Shown here piece after piece: positions 48,974 to 57,341 of a DNA stretch of 64,000 nucleotides. Position numbers and translations under genes: made by a program. The number at the start of each line of letters is the position of its first letter. Within the stretch, counting starts at the first letter, position 1. The stretch comes from Streptomyces albogriseolus (GTDB taxonomy: Bacteria > Actinomycetota > Actinomycetes > Streptomycetales > Streptomycetaceae): NCBI GenBank assembly GCA_014650475.1, contig BMVA01000001.1, forward strand, positions 186,001 through 250,000. The letters run 5' to 3'. The notes under the pieces are model-generated. The model was given only the letters and a program-made list of their open reading frames with translations, was not told where the DNA came from and made no database searches.

Positions 48974-51016
48974 ATGATCTCCACCCTCCTGTCCCGCAGC
49001 GGCGGGCCGGACGGTGACACCGCCCCCCGTCTCCTCTTCGGCGCCGACTACAACCCGGAGCAGTGGCCCCGGTCCGTGTGGGAGGAGGACGTCCGGCTGA
49101 TGCGGGAGGCCGGCGTCAACGTCGTGTCCGTCGGGATCTTCTCCTGGGCCCGGCTCCAGCCCACGGCGGACACCTGGGACTTCGGCTGGCTGGACGACGT
49201 GCTCGACCTGCTGCACGAGGGCGGCGTCGGCGTCGACCTCGCCACCGCGACCGCCTCCCCGCCGCCGTGGCTGACCACCGCCCACCCGGAGGTCCTGCCG
49301 GTCACCGCGACCGGCGAGACCCTGTGGCCGGGCGCCCGCCAGCACTGGCGCCCCACCTCGCCCGTCTTCCGCGAGCACGCGCTGCGCCTGGTCCGCACGC
49401 TCGCCGAGCGGTACAAGGACCACCCGGCGCTCGTCGCCTGGCACGTCAGCAACGAGCTGGGCTGCCACAACGTGTACGACTACTCCGACGACGCGGCCCG
49501 CGCCTTCCGGGAGTGGCTGCGCGAGCGGTACCGCACGCTGGACGCGCTCAACGACGCCTGGGGCACCGCGTTCTGGTCGCAGCGCTACTCCGCGTGGGAG
49601 CAGATCCTGCCGCCGCGGCTCGCCGCCTCGCACCCCAACCCGACGCAGCAGCTCGACTTCAAGCGGTTCTCGTCGGACGCGCTGAAGGACCATCTGCGCG
49701 CCGAGCGGGACCTGCTGCGGGAGATCACCCCGGACGTGCCGGTCACCACCAACTTCATGGTGATGGGCAACACCAAGGGCATGGACTACGCGGACTGGGC
49801 GGAGGAGATCGACTTCGTCTCCAACGACCACTACGTGCACCCCGGCCCGCAGGACCGCGACGAGCTGTCCTTCTCCGCCAATCTCACCAGCGGCATCTCC
49901 GGCGGCCGGCCGTGGTTCCTGATGGAGCACTCCACCAGCGCCGTCAACTGGCAGCCGGTGAACGTGGCCAAGCGCCCCGGCGAGCTGGCCCGGGACTCCC
50001 TGCTGCACGTGGCGCACGGCGCGGACGCGGTCTGCTTCTTCCAGTGGCGGCAGTCGGCGGCGGGCGCCGAGAAGTACCACTCGGCGATGGTGCCGCACGC
50101 CGGCGCGGACAGCGACCTGTTCCGCGCGGTGGCCGAACTCGGCGCCACGCTCAAGACGCTGGCCCCGGTGGCCGGCAGCGAGCGGGAGCCCGCCCCGGTC
50201 GGCATCGTGTACGACTGGGACTCCTGGTGGGCGAGCGAGCAGGACTCGCACCCCACGGCCCTGCTGCGGTACCGGCAGGAGGCGCTCGACTGGTACTCGG
50301 CGCTGCTCCGCCTCGGCATCCGCGCCGACCTCGTCACCACCCGCTCGGACCTCCAGCGCCACCAGGTGCTGATCGCGCCCGTGCTGCACGTGGTGCCCGC
50401 CGACCTGGCCAAGACCCTCACCCGCTACACCGAGCAGGGCGGCCACCTGATCACGACGTACTTCTCCGGGATCGTCGACGAGCACGACCACGTGTGGCTC
50501 GGCGGCTACCCCGGTGCCCTGCGGGACCTGCTGGGCATCCGGGTCGAGGAGTTCGCGCCGCTGCTCGCGGGCGACGGCGTGGAGCTGGACGACGCCACCA
50601 CCGGCACGCTGTGGACCGACCGGATCACGGTGACCGCCGACGACACGGACGTCCTCGTCCGCTACCGCACCGGCGAGCAGGCCGGCCGTCCCGCCGTCAC
50701 CCGGCGCCCCTCGGGCCGCGGCACCGCCGCCTACGTCTCCACGCGGCTCGGCGTGGACGGGCTGGTGTCGCTGCTGCCGCGTCTGCTGGAACCGGCCGGC
50801 GTGGAGAGCGAACTGCCCGCCGAGGCACGGGGCTCGGTCGAGCCGGTGGTGCGCCGGGGTCCCGGGGGCCGGTTCCTGTTCCTGGTGAACCGCACCGACG
50901 ACACCGTGCCGGTGCCGGGGCTCGACGGCGAGGTGCTGCTCGGCGACACCGGCGCCGACGGCTCCCTCACCCTCGGCCCCCGCGCCGTCGCCGTCCTGCG
51001 GCAGCCCGCCTCCTGA
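48974..51016 (+). CDS. GH42 beta-galactosidase
   Basis: 680 residues, GGAAGGACC before ATG 48974. The barrel starts LLFGADYNPEQWP. The acid/base is Glu161 in WHVSNELGCH and the nucleophile Glu319 in PWFLMEHSTSAVNW. The trimerisation domain (about 400-600) and small C-terminal beta domain follow. There is no signal peptide, so it acts in the cytoplasm on imported galacto-oligosaccharides. GH42 enzymes of actinobacteria commonly prefer beta-1,6 or beta-1,3/1,4 galactosides over lactose. It sits 75 bases after the binding-protein gene. Confidence 0.95.
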   Translation: MISTLLSRSGGPDGDTAPRLLFGADYNPEQWPRSVWEEDVRLMREAGVNVVSVGIFSWARLQPTADTWDFGWLDDVLDLLHEGGVGVDLATATASPPPWLTTAHPEVLPVTATGETLWPGARQHWRPTSPVFREHALRLVRTLAERYKDHPALVAWHVSNELGCHNVYDYSDDAARAFREWLRERYRTLDALNDAWGTAFWSQRYSAWEQILPPRLAASHPNPTQQLDFKRFSSDALKDHLRAERDLLREITPDVPVTTNFMVMGNTKGMDYADWAEEIDFVSNDHYVHPGPQDRDELSFSANLTSGISGGRPWFLMEHSTSAVNWQPVNVAKRPGELARDSLLHVAHGADAVCFFQWRQSAAGAEKYHSAMVPHAGADSDLFRAVAELGATLKTLAPVAGSEREPAPVGIVYDWDSWWASEQDSHPTALLRYRQEALDWYSALLRLGIRADLVTTRSDLQRHQVLIAPVLHVVPADLAKTLTRYTEQGGHLITTYFSGIVDEHDHVWLGGYPGALRDLLGIRVEEFAPLLAGDGVELDDATTGTLWTDRITVTADDTDVLVRYRTGEQAGRPAVTRRPSGRGTAAYVSTRLGVDGLVSLLPRLLEPAGVESELPAEARGSVEPVVRRGPGGRFLFLVNRTDDTVPVPGLDGEVLLGDTGADGSLTLGPRAVAVLRQPAS

Positions 51017-51140
51017 CCGGCGGTCGTACCACCCCCGGAACGGCACGGGCCGTTCCGGGGGCCGCCTTCTCCCGGCCGTGAGCACGGCCGGGCGTACCAC
51101 CAGAGCGCGACCCACACACCCCACTGTTGGGAGCACACCG

Positions 51141-53171
51141 ATGGCACGCACCCGCGACAGACGACTCCTCACGGCCACCGGCCTGACCGCGGCCCTGGTC
51201 ACCGGGGCCGCGCTGGTCCCCGGCCCCACGTCCGCCGCCCAGGCGGCCGACCTGCCGTCCGTCACCGTACGGCCCGACCCCTCCTACCGGCAGCAGCCGT
51301 TCGAGGGCTGGGGCACCAGCCTCGTCTGGTTCGCCAACGCCACCGGCGACTACCCGCCGCAGATCCGCGAGAAGCTGGCGCGGCTCGTCTTCGGCGACGA
51401 CGGACTGGCCCTGAACATCGCCCGCTACAACATCGGCGGCGGCAACGCCCCCGACGTCGAGGACTACCTGCGGCCCGGCGGAGCGGTCGAGGGCTGGTGG
51501 AAGGCGCCCGCCGGCACCACCCGCGAGGACACCGGCTGGTGGGACCCGGACGACCCGGCCGACTGGAACGACGGGGCCGACGCCACCCAGCGCTGGTGGG
51601 TCGACCGGATCAAGAAGGACATCACCCACTGGGAGACCTTCAGCAACTCCCCGCCCTGGTTCATGACGGTCAGCGGCTACGTCTCCGGCGGCTTCGACGC
51701 CACGCGCGACCAGCTGAAGAACGAGTCGGTCGACGACTTCGCCGCGTACGTGGCGGGCGTGACCAGGCGGCTGGAGAAGGCGCACGGCATCAAGGTCGCC
51801 ACCGTCGACCCCTTCAACGAGCCGAACACCGACTACTGGTCCACCCGTCTCGGCCCCGACGGCGAACCGGTCGGCGGCCGTCAGGAGGGCGCCCACATCG
51901 GTCCGGAGCTCCAGGAGAAGGTGATCCGCGCGCTCGCCCCGGCGCTGCGCGAGGCGGGCGCCAAGGCGCGGATCTCGGCGATGGACGAGACCAACCCCTC
52001 GATCTTCGCCCGCAACTGGTCCGTCTACGGACCCGAGGCACGGTCCCTGGTCGGTCAGTTGAACGTCCACACCTACGGCACCGGTCAGCGCACCACCGTC
52101 CGCGACATCGCCAAGGCCGAGAACAAGCGGCTGTGGATGAGCGAGGTCGAGGGTGACTGGGGCGACGGGCAGAGCTTCACCGACATGCGCCCCGGACTCG
52201 GCCTCGCCACGCGCATCGTCGACGACCTGCGCGAACTGGAGCCCCGCGCCTGGGTGTTCTGGCAGCCCGTCGAGGATCTCGACAACATGAAGCCGGGCGG
52301 CGAGTCCGCCAAGGGCGGCAACTGGGGCGAGATCCAGGTCCCGTTCAGCTGCACCGCCGAGGACACGCCGGCGACGTGCCCCGTCCGTACGAACACCAAG
52401 TTCGACACCGCCCGGAACTTCACCCACTTCATCCGGCCGGGCGACCGGCTGATCACGGTGGACGACACCTCCAGCGCGGCGGCGGTCTCGCGGGACGGCA
52501 AGGGCGCCTCGGTCGTCCACGTCAACGACACCGCGACGGCGCGTAAGGTGACCGTGGATCTCTCCAAGTTCCGCCGGATCGCACCCAGGGCGACCGTCAC
52601 TCCCGTGGTGACCAGCGCCGACGGCAAACTGGTGCGGCACCGGGCGGTCCCGGTCACCGGCGGGTCGGCCACCGTCACCGTGCCCGCACAGTCGGTGACG
52701 ACCTTCGTGGTCGACGGCGTCTCCGGGGTCGCCGAGGACGCCACGCTGCTGCGCAAGGGCCGCACCTACACGCTGACCGGCGTGCAGAGCGGCAAGGCGG
52801 TCACCCTGGCGGGCAACGGCACCGATCTCGTCATCAGCGGCGGCGACGGGTCGGCCGCCCAGCGGTGGCGGCTGAGCGCCGTCCACCCGGACGACGGGAC
52901 GCGCCAGCGCTACGAGTTCACCAACGGCGACCGGCGGCTGACGGTACGGGACGACGTGCCGGTGGCCGAGCCCCGCAGCGGCCGGCCGGACCCTGCCGCC
53001 CAGTGGATCACGTCGACGACCGGTGACGGCACCTGGACCCTGGTCAACGCTGCCACCGGCCGGCTTCTGGAGGTCGGCGGTCAGGCCACGCACGAGGGCG
53101 CCGCGGTGACCACCTGGCCGCCCAACTCGGGCGCGAACCAGCGGTGGAGGATCACCGACGTGACGGGCTGA
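51141..53171 (+). CDS. Secreted GH30 endo-beta-1,6-galactanase with C-terminal lectin domain
   Basis: 676 residues from ATG 51141 with GGGAG eight bases upstream. The signal ends near AQA/ADL. The barrel (about 40-430) has QQPFEGWGTSLVWFAN, the acid/base Glu227 in DPFNEPNTDYW and the nucleophile Glu335 in LWMSEVEGDWG. This matches the Streptomyces avermitilis endo-beta-1,6-galactanase group (GH30 subfamily 5). A beta-sandwich follows, then a ricin-like carbohydrate-binding tail (about 550-676). It cuts the beta-1,6-galactan side chains of arabinogalactan proteins and supplies the importer and GH42 enzyme encoded upstream. Confidence 0.92.
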   Translation: MARTRDRRLLTATGLTAALVTGAALVPGPTSAAQAADLPSVTVRPDPSYRQQPFEGWGTSLVWFANATGDYPPQIREKLARLVFGDDGLALNIARYNIGGGNAPDVEDYLRPGGAVEGWWKAPAGTTREDTGWWDPDDPADWNDGADATQRWWVDRIKKDITHWETFSNSPPWFMTVSGYVSGGFDATRDQLKNESVDDFAAYVAGVTRRLEKAHGIKVATVDPFNEPNTDYWSTRLGPDGEPVGGRQEGAHIGPELQEKVIRALAPALREAGAKARISAMDETNPSIFARNWSVYGPEARSLVGQLNVHTYGTGQRTTVRDIAKAENKRLWMSEVEGDWGDGQSFTDMRPGLGLATRIVDDLRELEPRAWVFWQPVEDLDNMKPGGESAKGGNWGEIQVPFSCTAEDTPATCPVRTNTKFDTARNFTHFIRPGDRLITVDDTSSAAAVSRDGKGASVVHVNDTATARKVTVDLSKFRRIAPRATVTPVVTSADGKLVRHRAVPVTGGSATVTVPAQSVTTFVVDGVSGVAEDATLLRKGRTYTLTGVQSGKAVTLAGNGTDLVISGGDGSAAQRWRLSAVHPDDGTRQRYEFTNGDRRLTVRDDVPVAEPRSGRPDPAAQWITSTTGDGTWTLVNAATGRLLEVGGQATHEGAAVTTWPPNSGANQRWRITDVTG

Positions 53172-53185
53172 TCCGGTTTCCCTGT

Positions 53186-53224
53186 GATGAGCGGCCCGGT
53201 GGGTGACCCACCGGGCCGCTCATC
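53186..53224. terminator. Bidirectional terminator after GH30
   Basis: A perfect 18-bp stem, GATGAGCGGCCCGGTGGG (53186-53203) with its complement (53207-53224), closes on the loop TGA. It lies 15 bases past the GH30 stop, between convergent genes. Confidence 0.9.
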
Positions 53225-53327
53225 CGTGCGGGTCGCCGACGGTGACCACGCGGGCCCACTCGGGCGGGGTGTCCGGCACGTAGTCGGGGTTCTCCTCGTC
53301 GGTCCAGACCGCAAGTCGGGGTGACAA
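53220..53327 (-). CDS. Small ORF or gene remnant, 35 codons
   Basis: Between the terminator and the permease gene, the minus strand from TTG 53327 reads SPRLAVWTDEENPDY, then VPDTPPEWARVVTVGDPHG and stops. The composition looks protein-like, but no standard start or spaced ribosome site is present. It may be the end of a lost gene. No family is recognised. Confidence 0.25.
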   Translation of the reverse strand: MSPRLAVWTDEENPDYVPDTPPEWARVVTVGDPHG

Positions 53328-53365
53328 TTCCCCGCCGCGGGGACCGTGGTGACCTCCGGCGTCCG

Positions 53366-55432
53366 TCAACGGCGGGCGCGCACCAGCACATGGAGGAAGT
53401 ACGGCGTGCCGATCACCGCCGTCATCAGGCCGGCGCCCAGCTGGGCCGGGGCGATGACGGTGCGGCCCAGCAGGTCCGCCGTGCACACGAGCACGGCGCC
53501 CAGCAGCACCGCGACCGGCAGCACCCGGGTGTGCCGGCGGCCGGCCAGGGCGCGCGCGGCGTGCGGGGCCACCAGGCCGACGAAGCCGATGGTGCCCGCC
53601 GCGGCCACGGCGGTCGCGGTGAGCAGCACGCTCAGCACGAGGAAGGCGAGCCGGCCCCGCGCGAGGTCCAGCCCGAGGAGCCTCGGTGTGTCCTCGTCCA
53701 GGGAGACCAGGTCGAGCTCCCGGTGTCCTGCGCCCGCCACCGCCACGCCGACCGCGAGCACCGCCGCGAGGGGCAGCACGTCGGGCAGGTCACGGCCGTA
53801 GGTGGAGCCCGACAGCCAGGTGAGCGCCTTGGTGGCGTTGAACGGGTCGGTGAGCACGATCAGCAGGCTGATCACGGCGGTCGTCCCGGACGCCACGCCG
53901 ATGCCGACGAGCACCAGCCGGTTCTGCTGGAAGCCTCCGCGCGCCGCGAGACCGAACACCAGGACCGCGGTGAGCGCGGACCCGGCGAAGGCCGCCGCTG
54001 ACACGCTCCAGCCCTCTGCCGCCGGGACGGTGGTCACGAGGATCACCGCGCCGAGCGCGCCGCCGCCGGAGACGCCGAGGACGGCGGGTTCCGCGAGCGG
54101 GTTGCGGGTGACGGCCTGGACGAGCGTGCCGGCCAGCGCGAGGGCGGCGCCGGCGAGGAGCGCGGCGAGCACCCGCGGGGTGCGGGTGTCCAGGACGAAG
54201 GAGACGGTCCGGCCCGCGTTGCCCTGCGCCCAGTTGGCCACGTCGCCCAGCAGCAGCTTGCTGTCGCCGAGCAGCAGCCCCGCGACGGCGACGCCGGCCA
54301 GGGCGAGCACCAGCGCGGCGAGCGTGACGAGGAACGCCGTGCGGCTGCGGATGCTCAGCTTGTCGGGTGCGGCGGCGCCGCCGGTGTCGCGGAGCCGGGC
54401 GGCCATCACCACCAGGAACGCCGCCCCCACGAGGCTGGTGACCACGCCGGTGGGCACCGCGACGGCGGTGTCGGCGTCGATCAGCGCGCGCAGCAGCACG
54501 TCCGCGCCGAGGACCAGCGCGGCGCCGACGAGACCGGTGACCGGTGCGCCGACGCGCAGCCGCCGCAGGCCGCGGACCCAGCGGGCGAGGGGACGGGCGA
54601 GCGCCGGGGCGCACAGGCCGACGAAGCCGATCGGTCCCGCGAGGGTGACGGCGGCGGCGGACAGCAGCGTCGCCAGCACGACGGCCGTGACGCGGGTGGC
54701 CCGCACCGGCACGCCGAGGCCGCGCGCGGTGTCGTCGCCGAGCGCGAGGGCGTCCACCCGGCGCGCGACGAGGAGCAGCCCGGTGACGCCGATGACGACG
54801 ACGGGCAGCATCTGCAGCACGCCGTCGAAGCCGTTCTGGCCGATGCTGCCCTGATTCCACTGGTAGAGGCCCTCGGTCTCCTCCGGGAACAGCAGGAGCA
54901 GCCCCTCGGTGACGGCGGTCAGGCCGAGCGCGAGCGCGGTGCCGGCCAGGACGAGCCGTACGGTGCCCGTGCCGAGCCCGGAGAGGCCGAGGACGACGGC
55001 CGCCGCGGCGAGACCGCCCGCGAAGGCGATGGCCGAGGAGGCGATGAGCGGCAGCGACAGGCCGGTGACGGCGACGACGCCGAGGGCGAAGTAGGAGCCC
55101 GCGTTGACGGCGAGGGTGTCCGGGGACGCCAGGACGTTGCGGCTGACGGCCTGGAGGGCGAGGCCCGCGACGCCGAGGGCGGCGCCCACGAGCAGCCCCG
55201 CGGCAGTCCGGGGCAGCCGCGAGGCGATGACGACGGACGCGTCGCCCGGGTCGGCCCGGCCGGTGAGGGCCTTGAGGACCTCGGCCGGGCCGACCGCTGC
55301 CGTGCCCTGGGTGATGTCGACGACGGCGAGGACGGCGACGAGGAGCACGAGCGCGGTCGTCACCGCGGCCGCGCCCGCCCGCGAGGGAACCGTCTCCGGG
55401 CGGACGGTGGGAGGGGTGGCGGTGACGGCCAT
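53366..55432 (-). CDS. Fused FecCD-type siderophore ABC permease
   Basis: 688 residues, twice the usual length, because two complete permease halves are joined, as in FhuB. The first half (about 1-335) and second half (about 350-688) each carry the family segment: LVAGAALGVAGLALQAVSRNVLA-like early and AGPIGFVGLCAPALAR or AGTIGFVGLVAPHAAR late. About 20 hydrophobic helices are expected. It follows the binding-protein gene by four bases and with the ATPase gene forms one operon under an iron box. It imports a ferric siderophore. Confidence 0.93.
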   Translation of the reverse strand: MAVTATPPTVRPETVPSRAGAAAVTTALVLLVAVLAVVDITQGTAAVGPAEVLKALTGRADPGDASVVIASRLPRTAAGLLVGAALGVAGLALQAVSRNVLASPDTLAVNAGSYFALGVVAVTGLSLPLIASSAIAFAGGLAAAAVVLGLSGLGTGTVRLVLAGTALALGLTAVTEGLLLLFPEETEGLYQWNQGSIGQNGFDGVLQMLPVVVIGVTGLLLVARRVDALALGDDTARGLGVPVRATRVTAVVLATLLSAAAVTLAGPIGFVGLCAPALARPLARWVRGLRRLRVGAPVTGLVGAALVLGADVLLRALIDADTAVAVPTGVVTSLVGAAFLVVMAARLRDTGGAAAPDKLSIRSRTAFLVTLAALVLALAGVAVAGLLLGDSKLLLGDVANWAQGNAGRTVSFVLDTRTPRVLAALLAGAALALAGTLVQAVTRNPLAEPAVLGVSGGGALGAVILVTTVPAAEGWSVSAAAFAGSALTAVLVFGLAARGGFQQNRLVLVGIGVASGTTAVISLLIVLTDPFNATKALTWLSGSTYGRDLPDVLPLAAVLAVGVAVAGAGHRELDLVSLDEDTPRLLGLDLARGRLAFLVLSVLLTATAVAAAGTIGFVGLVAPHAARALAGRRHTRVLPVAVLLGAVLVCTADLLGRTVIAPAQLGAGLMTAVIGTPYFLHVLVRARR

Positions 55433-55436
55433 CGCG

Positions 55437-56414
55437 CTACTTCGTCAGCGCCGCGACGAGGGCGTCGACGTAACGTTCCATCGAGCCGGTGCCGCCGAAC
55501 ATCCAGATGCCGTCGTCCAGCCGGTGCACGTCGCCGGACTTCACGAACGGCAGCGACTTCCAGACGGAGTTGTTCTTCAGTTCCTTGCCGAACGGGTCGC
55601 TGGCGGCGTCCTGCTCGTTGCCGATGTAGGCGAAGTGCGCGTCGCCCAGGGCGGTCAGGCCCTCGACGTCGGTGGCGGCGAGGCCGTACGCCTCGTCGCC
55701 CTTGAGCTTCCAGGCGTTCTTCAGGCCGAGCCGCTCGTTGACGCCGCCGATGAGCGAGCCGGAGGTGTAGGGGCGCAGGGAGACCTGGTTGGAGACGACG
55801 TAGCCGTCGGAGAAGGCGATCGGGGCGCCCTTCAGGCCGGCGTCCTCGAGGGCCTTGGCGCCCTCGGCGAGCTTGGCGTCGAAGTTCTTCTTCAGGGTGG
55901 CGGCCTGCTCGGTGGTGCCGGTGGCCTTCGCGATGAGGTCGAGGTTCTCCAGCATCTGCCCGACCGGGTCGGAGGCGTCCGCGGACGTCACCTCGAGGAC
56001 CGGGGCGATCTTCCGCAGCTGCTCGACGGCGTTCGGCTGGAGGTCGGTGGTGGCGACGATGAGGTCGGGGTTCAGCGCGGCGATGGTGTCCGTGCTGGGC
56101 TCGCCGCGGGTGCCGATGTCCTTGGCGTCGCCGGTGAGCGGTACGGCGCTGTCCCAGGTCTTGTAGCCCTTGACGTCGGCCACGCCGACGGGCTCCACGC
56201 CGAGCGAGAGAAGGTGCTCGACGACGTTCCACTCGGTGCCGACGACCTTCGTGGCGGGGCCGTCGAGTTCCACCTTCGCGCCGGACGCGTCGGTGAGGGT
56301 GATGGGCTCGGCCGACGCCTTGGGCGCTTCGTCGGCCGCGGGTTCGGTGGTGCCGCAGGCGGCGAGCAGCAGGGCAGCGGCGGCCAGGGGCGCGGTGCGC
56401 AGGAGGCGTCTCAT
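55437..56414 (-). CDS. Ferric-siderophore ABC substrate-binding lipoprotein
   Basis: 325 residues. The lipobox ALLLAAC places the lipid cysteine near residue 20. The fold is the rigid-helix FecB/FhuD type: AKVVGTEWNVVEHLLSLGVEPVGVADVKGY, GEPSTDTIAALNPDLIVATTD and the long central helix around EQAATLKKNFDAKLAEGAKAL. Its ATG overlaps the stop of the ATPase gene (ATGA at 56414-56411). The siderophore cannot be named. Conserved Glu residues for permease docking are present in both lobes. Confidence 0.92.
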   Translation of the reverse strand: MRRLLRTAPLAAAALLLAACGTTEPAADEAPKASAEPITLTDASGAKVELDGPATKVVGTEWNVVEHLLSLGVEPVGVADVKGYKTWDSAVPLTGDAKDIGTRGEPSTDTIAALNPDLIVATTDLQPNAVEQLRKIAPVLEVTSADASDPVGQMLENLDLIAKATGTTEQAATLKKNFDAKLAEGAKALEDAGLKGAPIAFSDGYVVSNQVSLRPYTSGSLIGGVNERLGLKNAWKLKGDEAYGLAATDVEGLTALGDAHFAYIGNEQDAASDPFGKELKNNSVWKSLPFVKSGDVHRLDDGIWMFGGTGSMERYVDALVAALTK

Positions 56415-57265
56415 GAGGTGGTGCTGAGCCTTTCGCTTCGGGTGTGGTGACGGCCGAGGGCGCGGGTGCGCAGGCGGCCGGTGAGGGGGTCGGTGTCGAC
56501 CTCGATGCGGATGCCGTAGACGTCGGTCAGCCGCTCGGGGGTGAGGACGTCCTCGGGTGCTCCCTCGGCGACGACGCGTCCGTCCGCCAGGAGCACGATG
56601 CGGTCGGCGACGGCGGCCGCCTGGTCGAGGTCGTGCAGCACGACCCCGACGGCGATGCCCTGGTCGTCCGCCAGATCGCGCACGAGGTCGAGGAGTTCGA
56701 CCTGGTAGCGCAGGTCGAGGTAGGTGGTGGGCTCGTCCAGGAGCAGCACGCCGGTCTCCTGGGCCAGGCAGCCGGCCAGCCAGACGCGCTGGAGCTGTCC
56801 GCCGGAGAGGTGTTCGGCGCCGCGGTCGGCGAGGTCGGTGACGCCGGTGAGGGCGAGGGCGCGGTCGACGGCGGCCCGGCCGCCCGGGTCGGTACCGCCC
56901 CAGCGGCCGCGGTGCGGGTAGCGGCCGAACTCCACGACGTCGCGCACGCTCAGGCCGCTGGGCGTGGGCCGGGTCTGCAGCAGCAGCGCGACGTGGCGGG
57001 CGAACTCCCGGGGGCCGAGTGCGAGCGCGTCGGTGGCGGCGTCGAGGGTGAGGGCGGCGTGCCGGGGACGCTGCAGCCGGGCGACGGTGCGCAGCAGGGT
57101 CGACTTGCCGCTGCCGTTGGGGCCGACGAGGGCGGTCACCTGACCGGGGCGCAGCGTCAGCTCCGCGTCGTGCACGACGTCCGTGCCGTCGTACGCCACG
57201 GTCACGCCGGTGGCCGCCAGTTCATGCCCTCGCAGGCCCGAGGACGCCTTCTCACCTGGAATCAC
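56411..57265 (-). CDS. Ferric-siderophore ABC transporter ATPase (FecE type)
   Basis: 284 residues from GTG 57265, the first gene of the three-gene operon. Walker A is VGPNGSGKSTLLR, the signature HLSGGQLQRVWLAGCLAQE, Walker B VLLLDEPTTYLDL, and the switch histidine is in VVLHDLDQA. DVVEFGRYPHRGRW is typical of siderophore ATPases. An iron box starts five bases upstream of the GTG, leaving little room for a leader, so the first start codon is likely close to the transcript start. Confidence 0.93.
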   Translation of the reverse strand: MIPGEKASSGLRGHELAATGVTVAYDGTDVVHDAELTLRPGQVTALVGPNGSGKSTLLRTVARLQRPRHAALTLDAATDALALGPREFARHVALLLQTRPTPSGLSVRDVVEFGRYPHRGRWGGTDPGGRAAVDRALALTGVTDLADRGAEHLSGGQLQRVWLAGCLAQETGVLLLDEPTTYLDLRYQVELLDLVRDLADDQGIAVGVVLHDLDQAAAVADRIVLLADGRVVAEGAPEDVLTPERLTDVYGIRIEVDTDPLTGRLRTRALGRHHTRSERLSTTS

Positions 57266-57269
57266 GAGG

Positions 57270-57289
57270 CAAGGTTAGCCTAACCTTAG
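57270..57289. promoter_or_regulatory. Iron box (DmdR1/IdeR operator)
   Basis: CAAGGTTAGCCTAACCTTAG contains the 19-bp TTAGGTTAGGCTAACCTAA-type core with near-perfect dyad symmetry. DmdR1 with Fe2+ would repress the siderophore importer here. Confidence 0.92.
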
Positions 57290-57341
57290 TGCGCCTGGCA
57301 GGGGGGGGTGCCCTGCCGGCGCGTCCGGAGGCGGCGGAGGC

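Noticed and set aside
47240-51265. An open frame of 1,341 codons on the minus strand
   Set aside because: It lies antisense to two ABC genes and the GH42 gene, whose catalytic residues and ribosome sites are clear. Long antisense frames arise from the G/C third-base bias.
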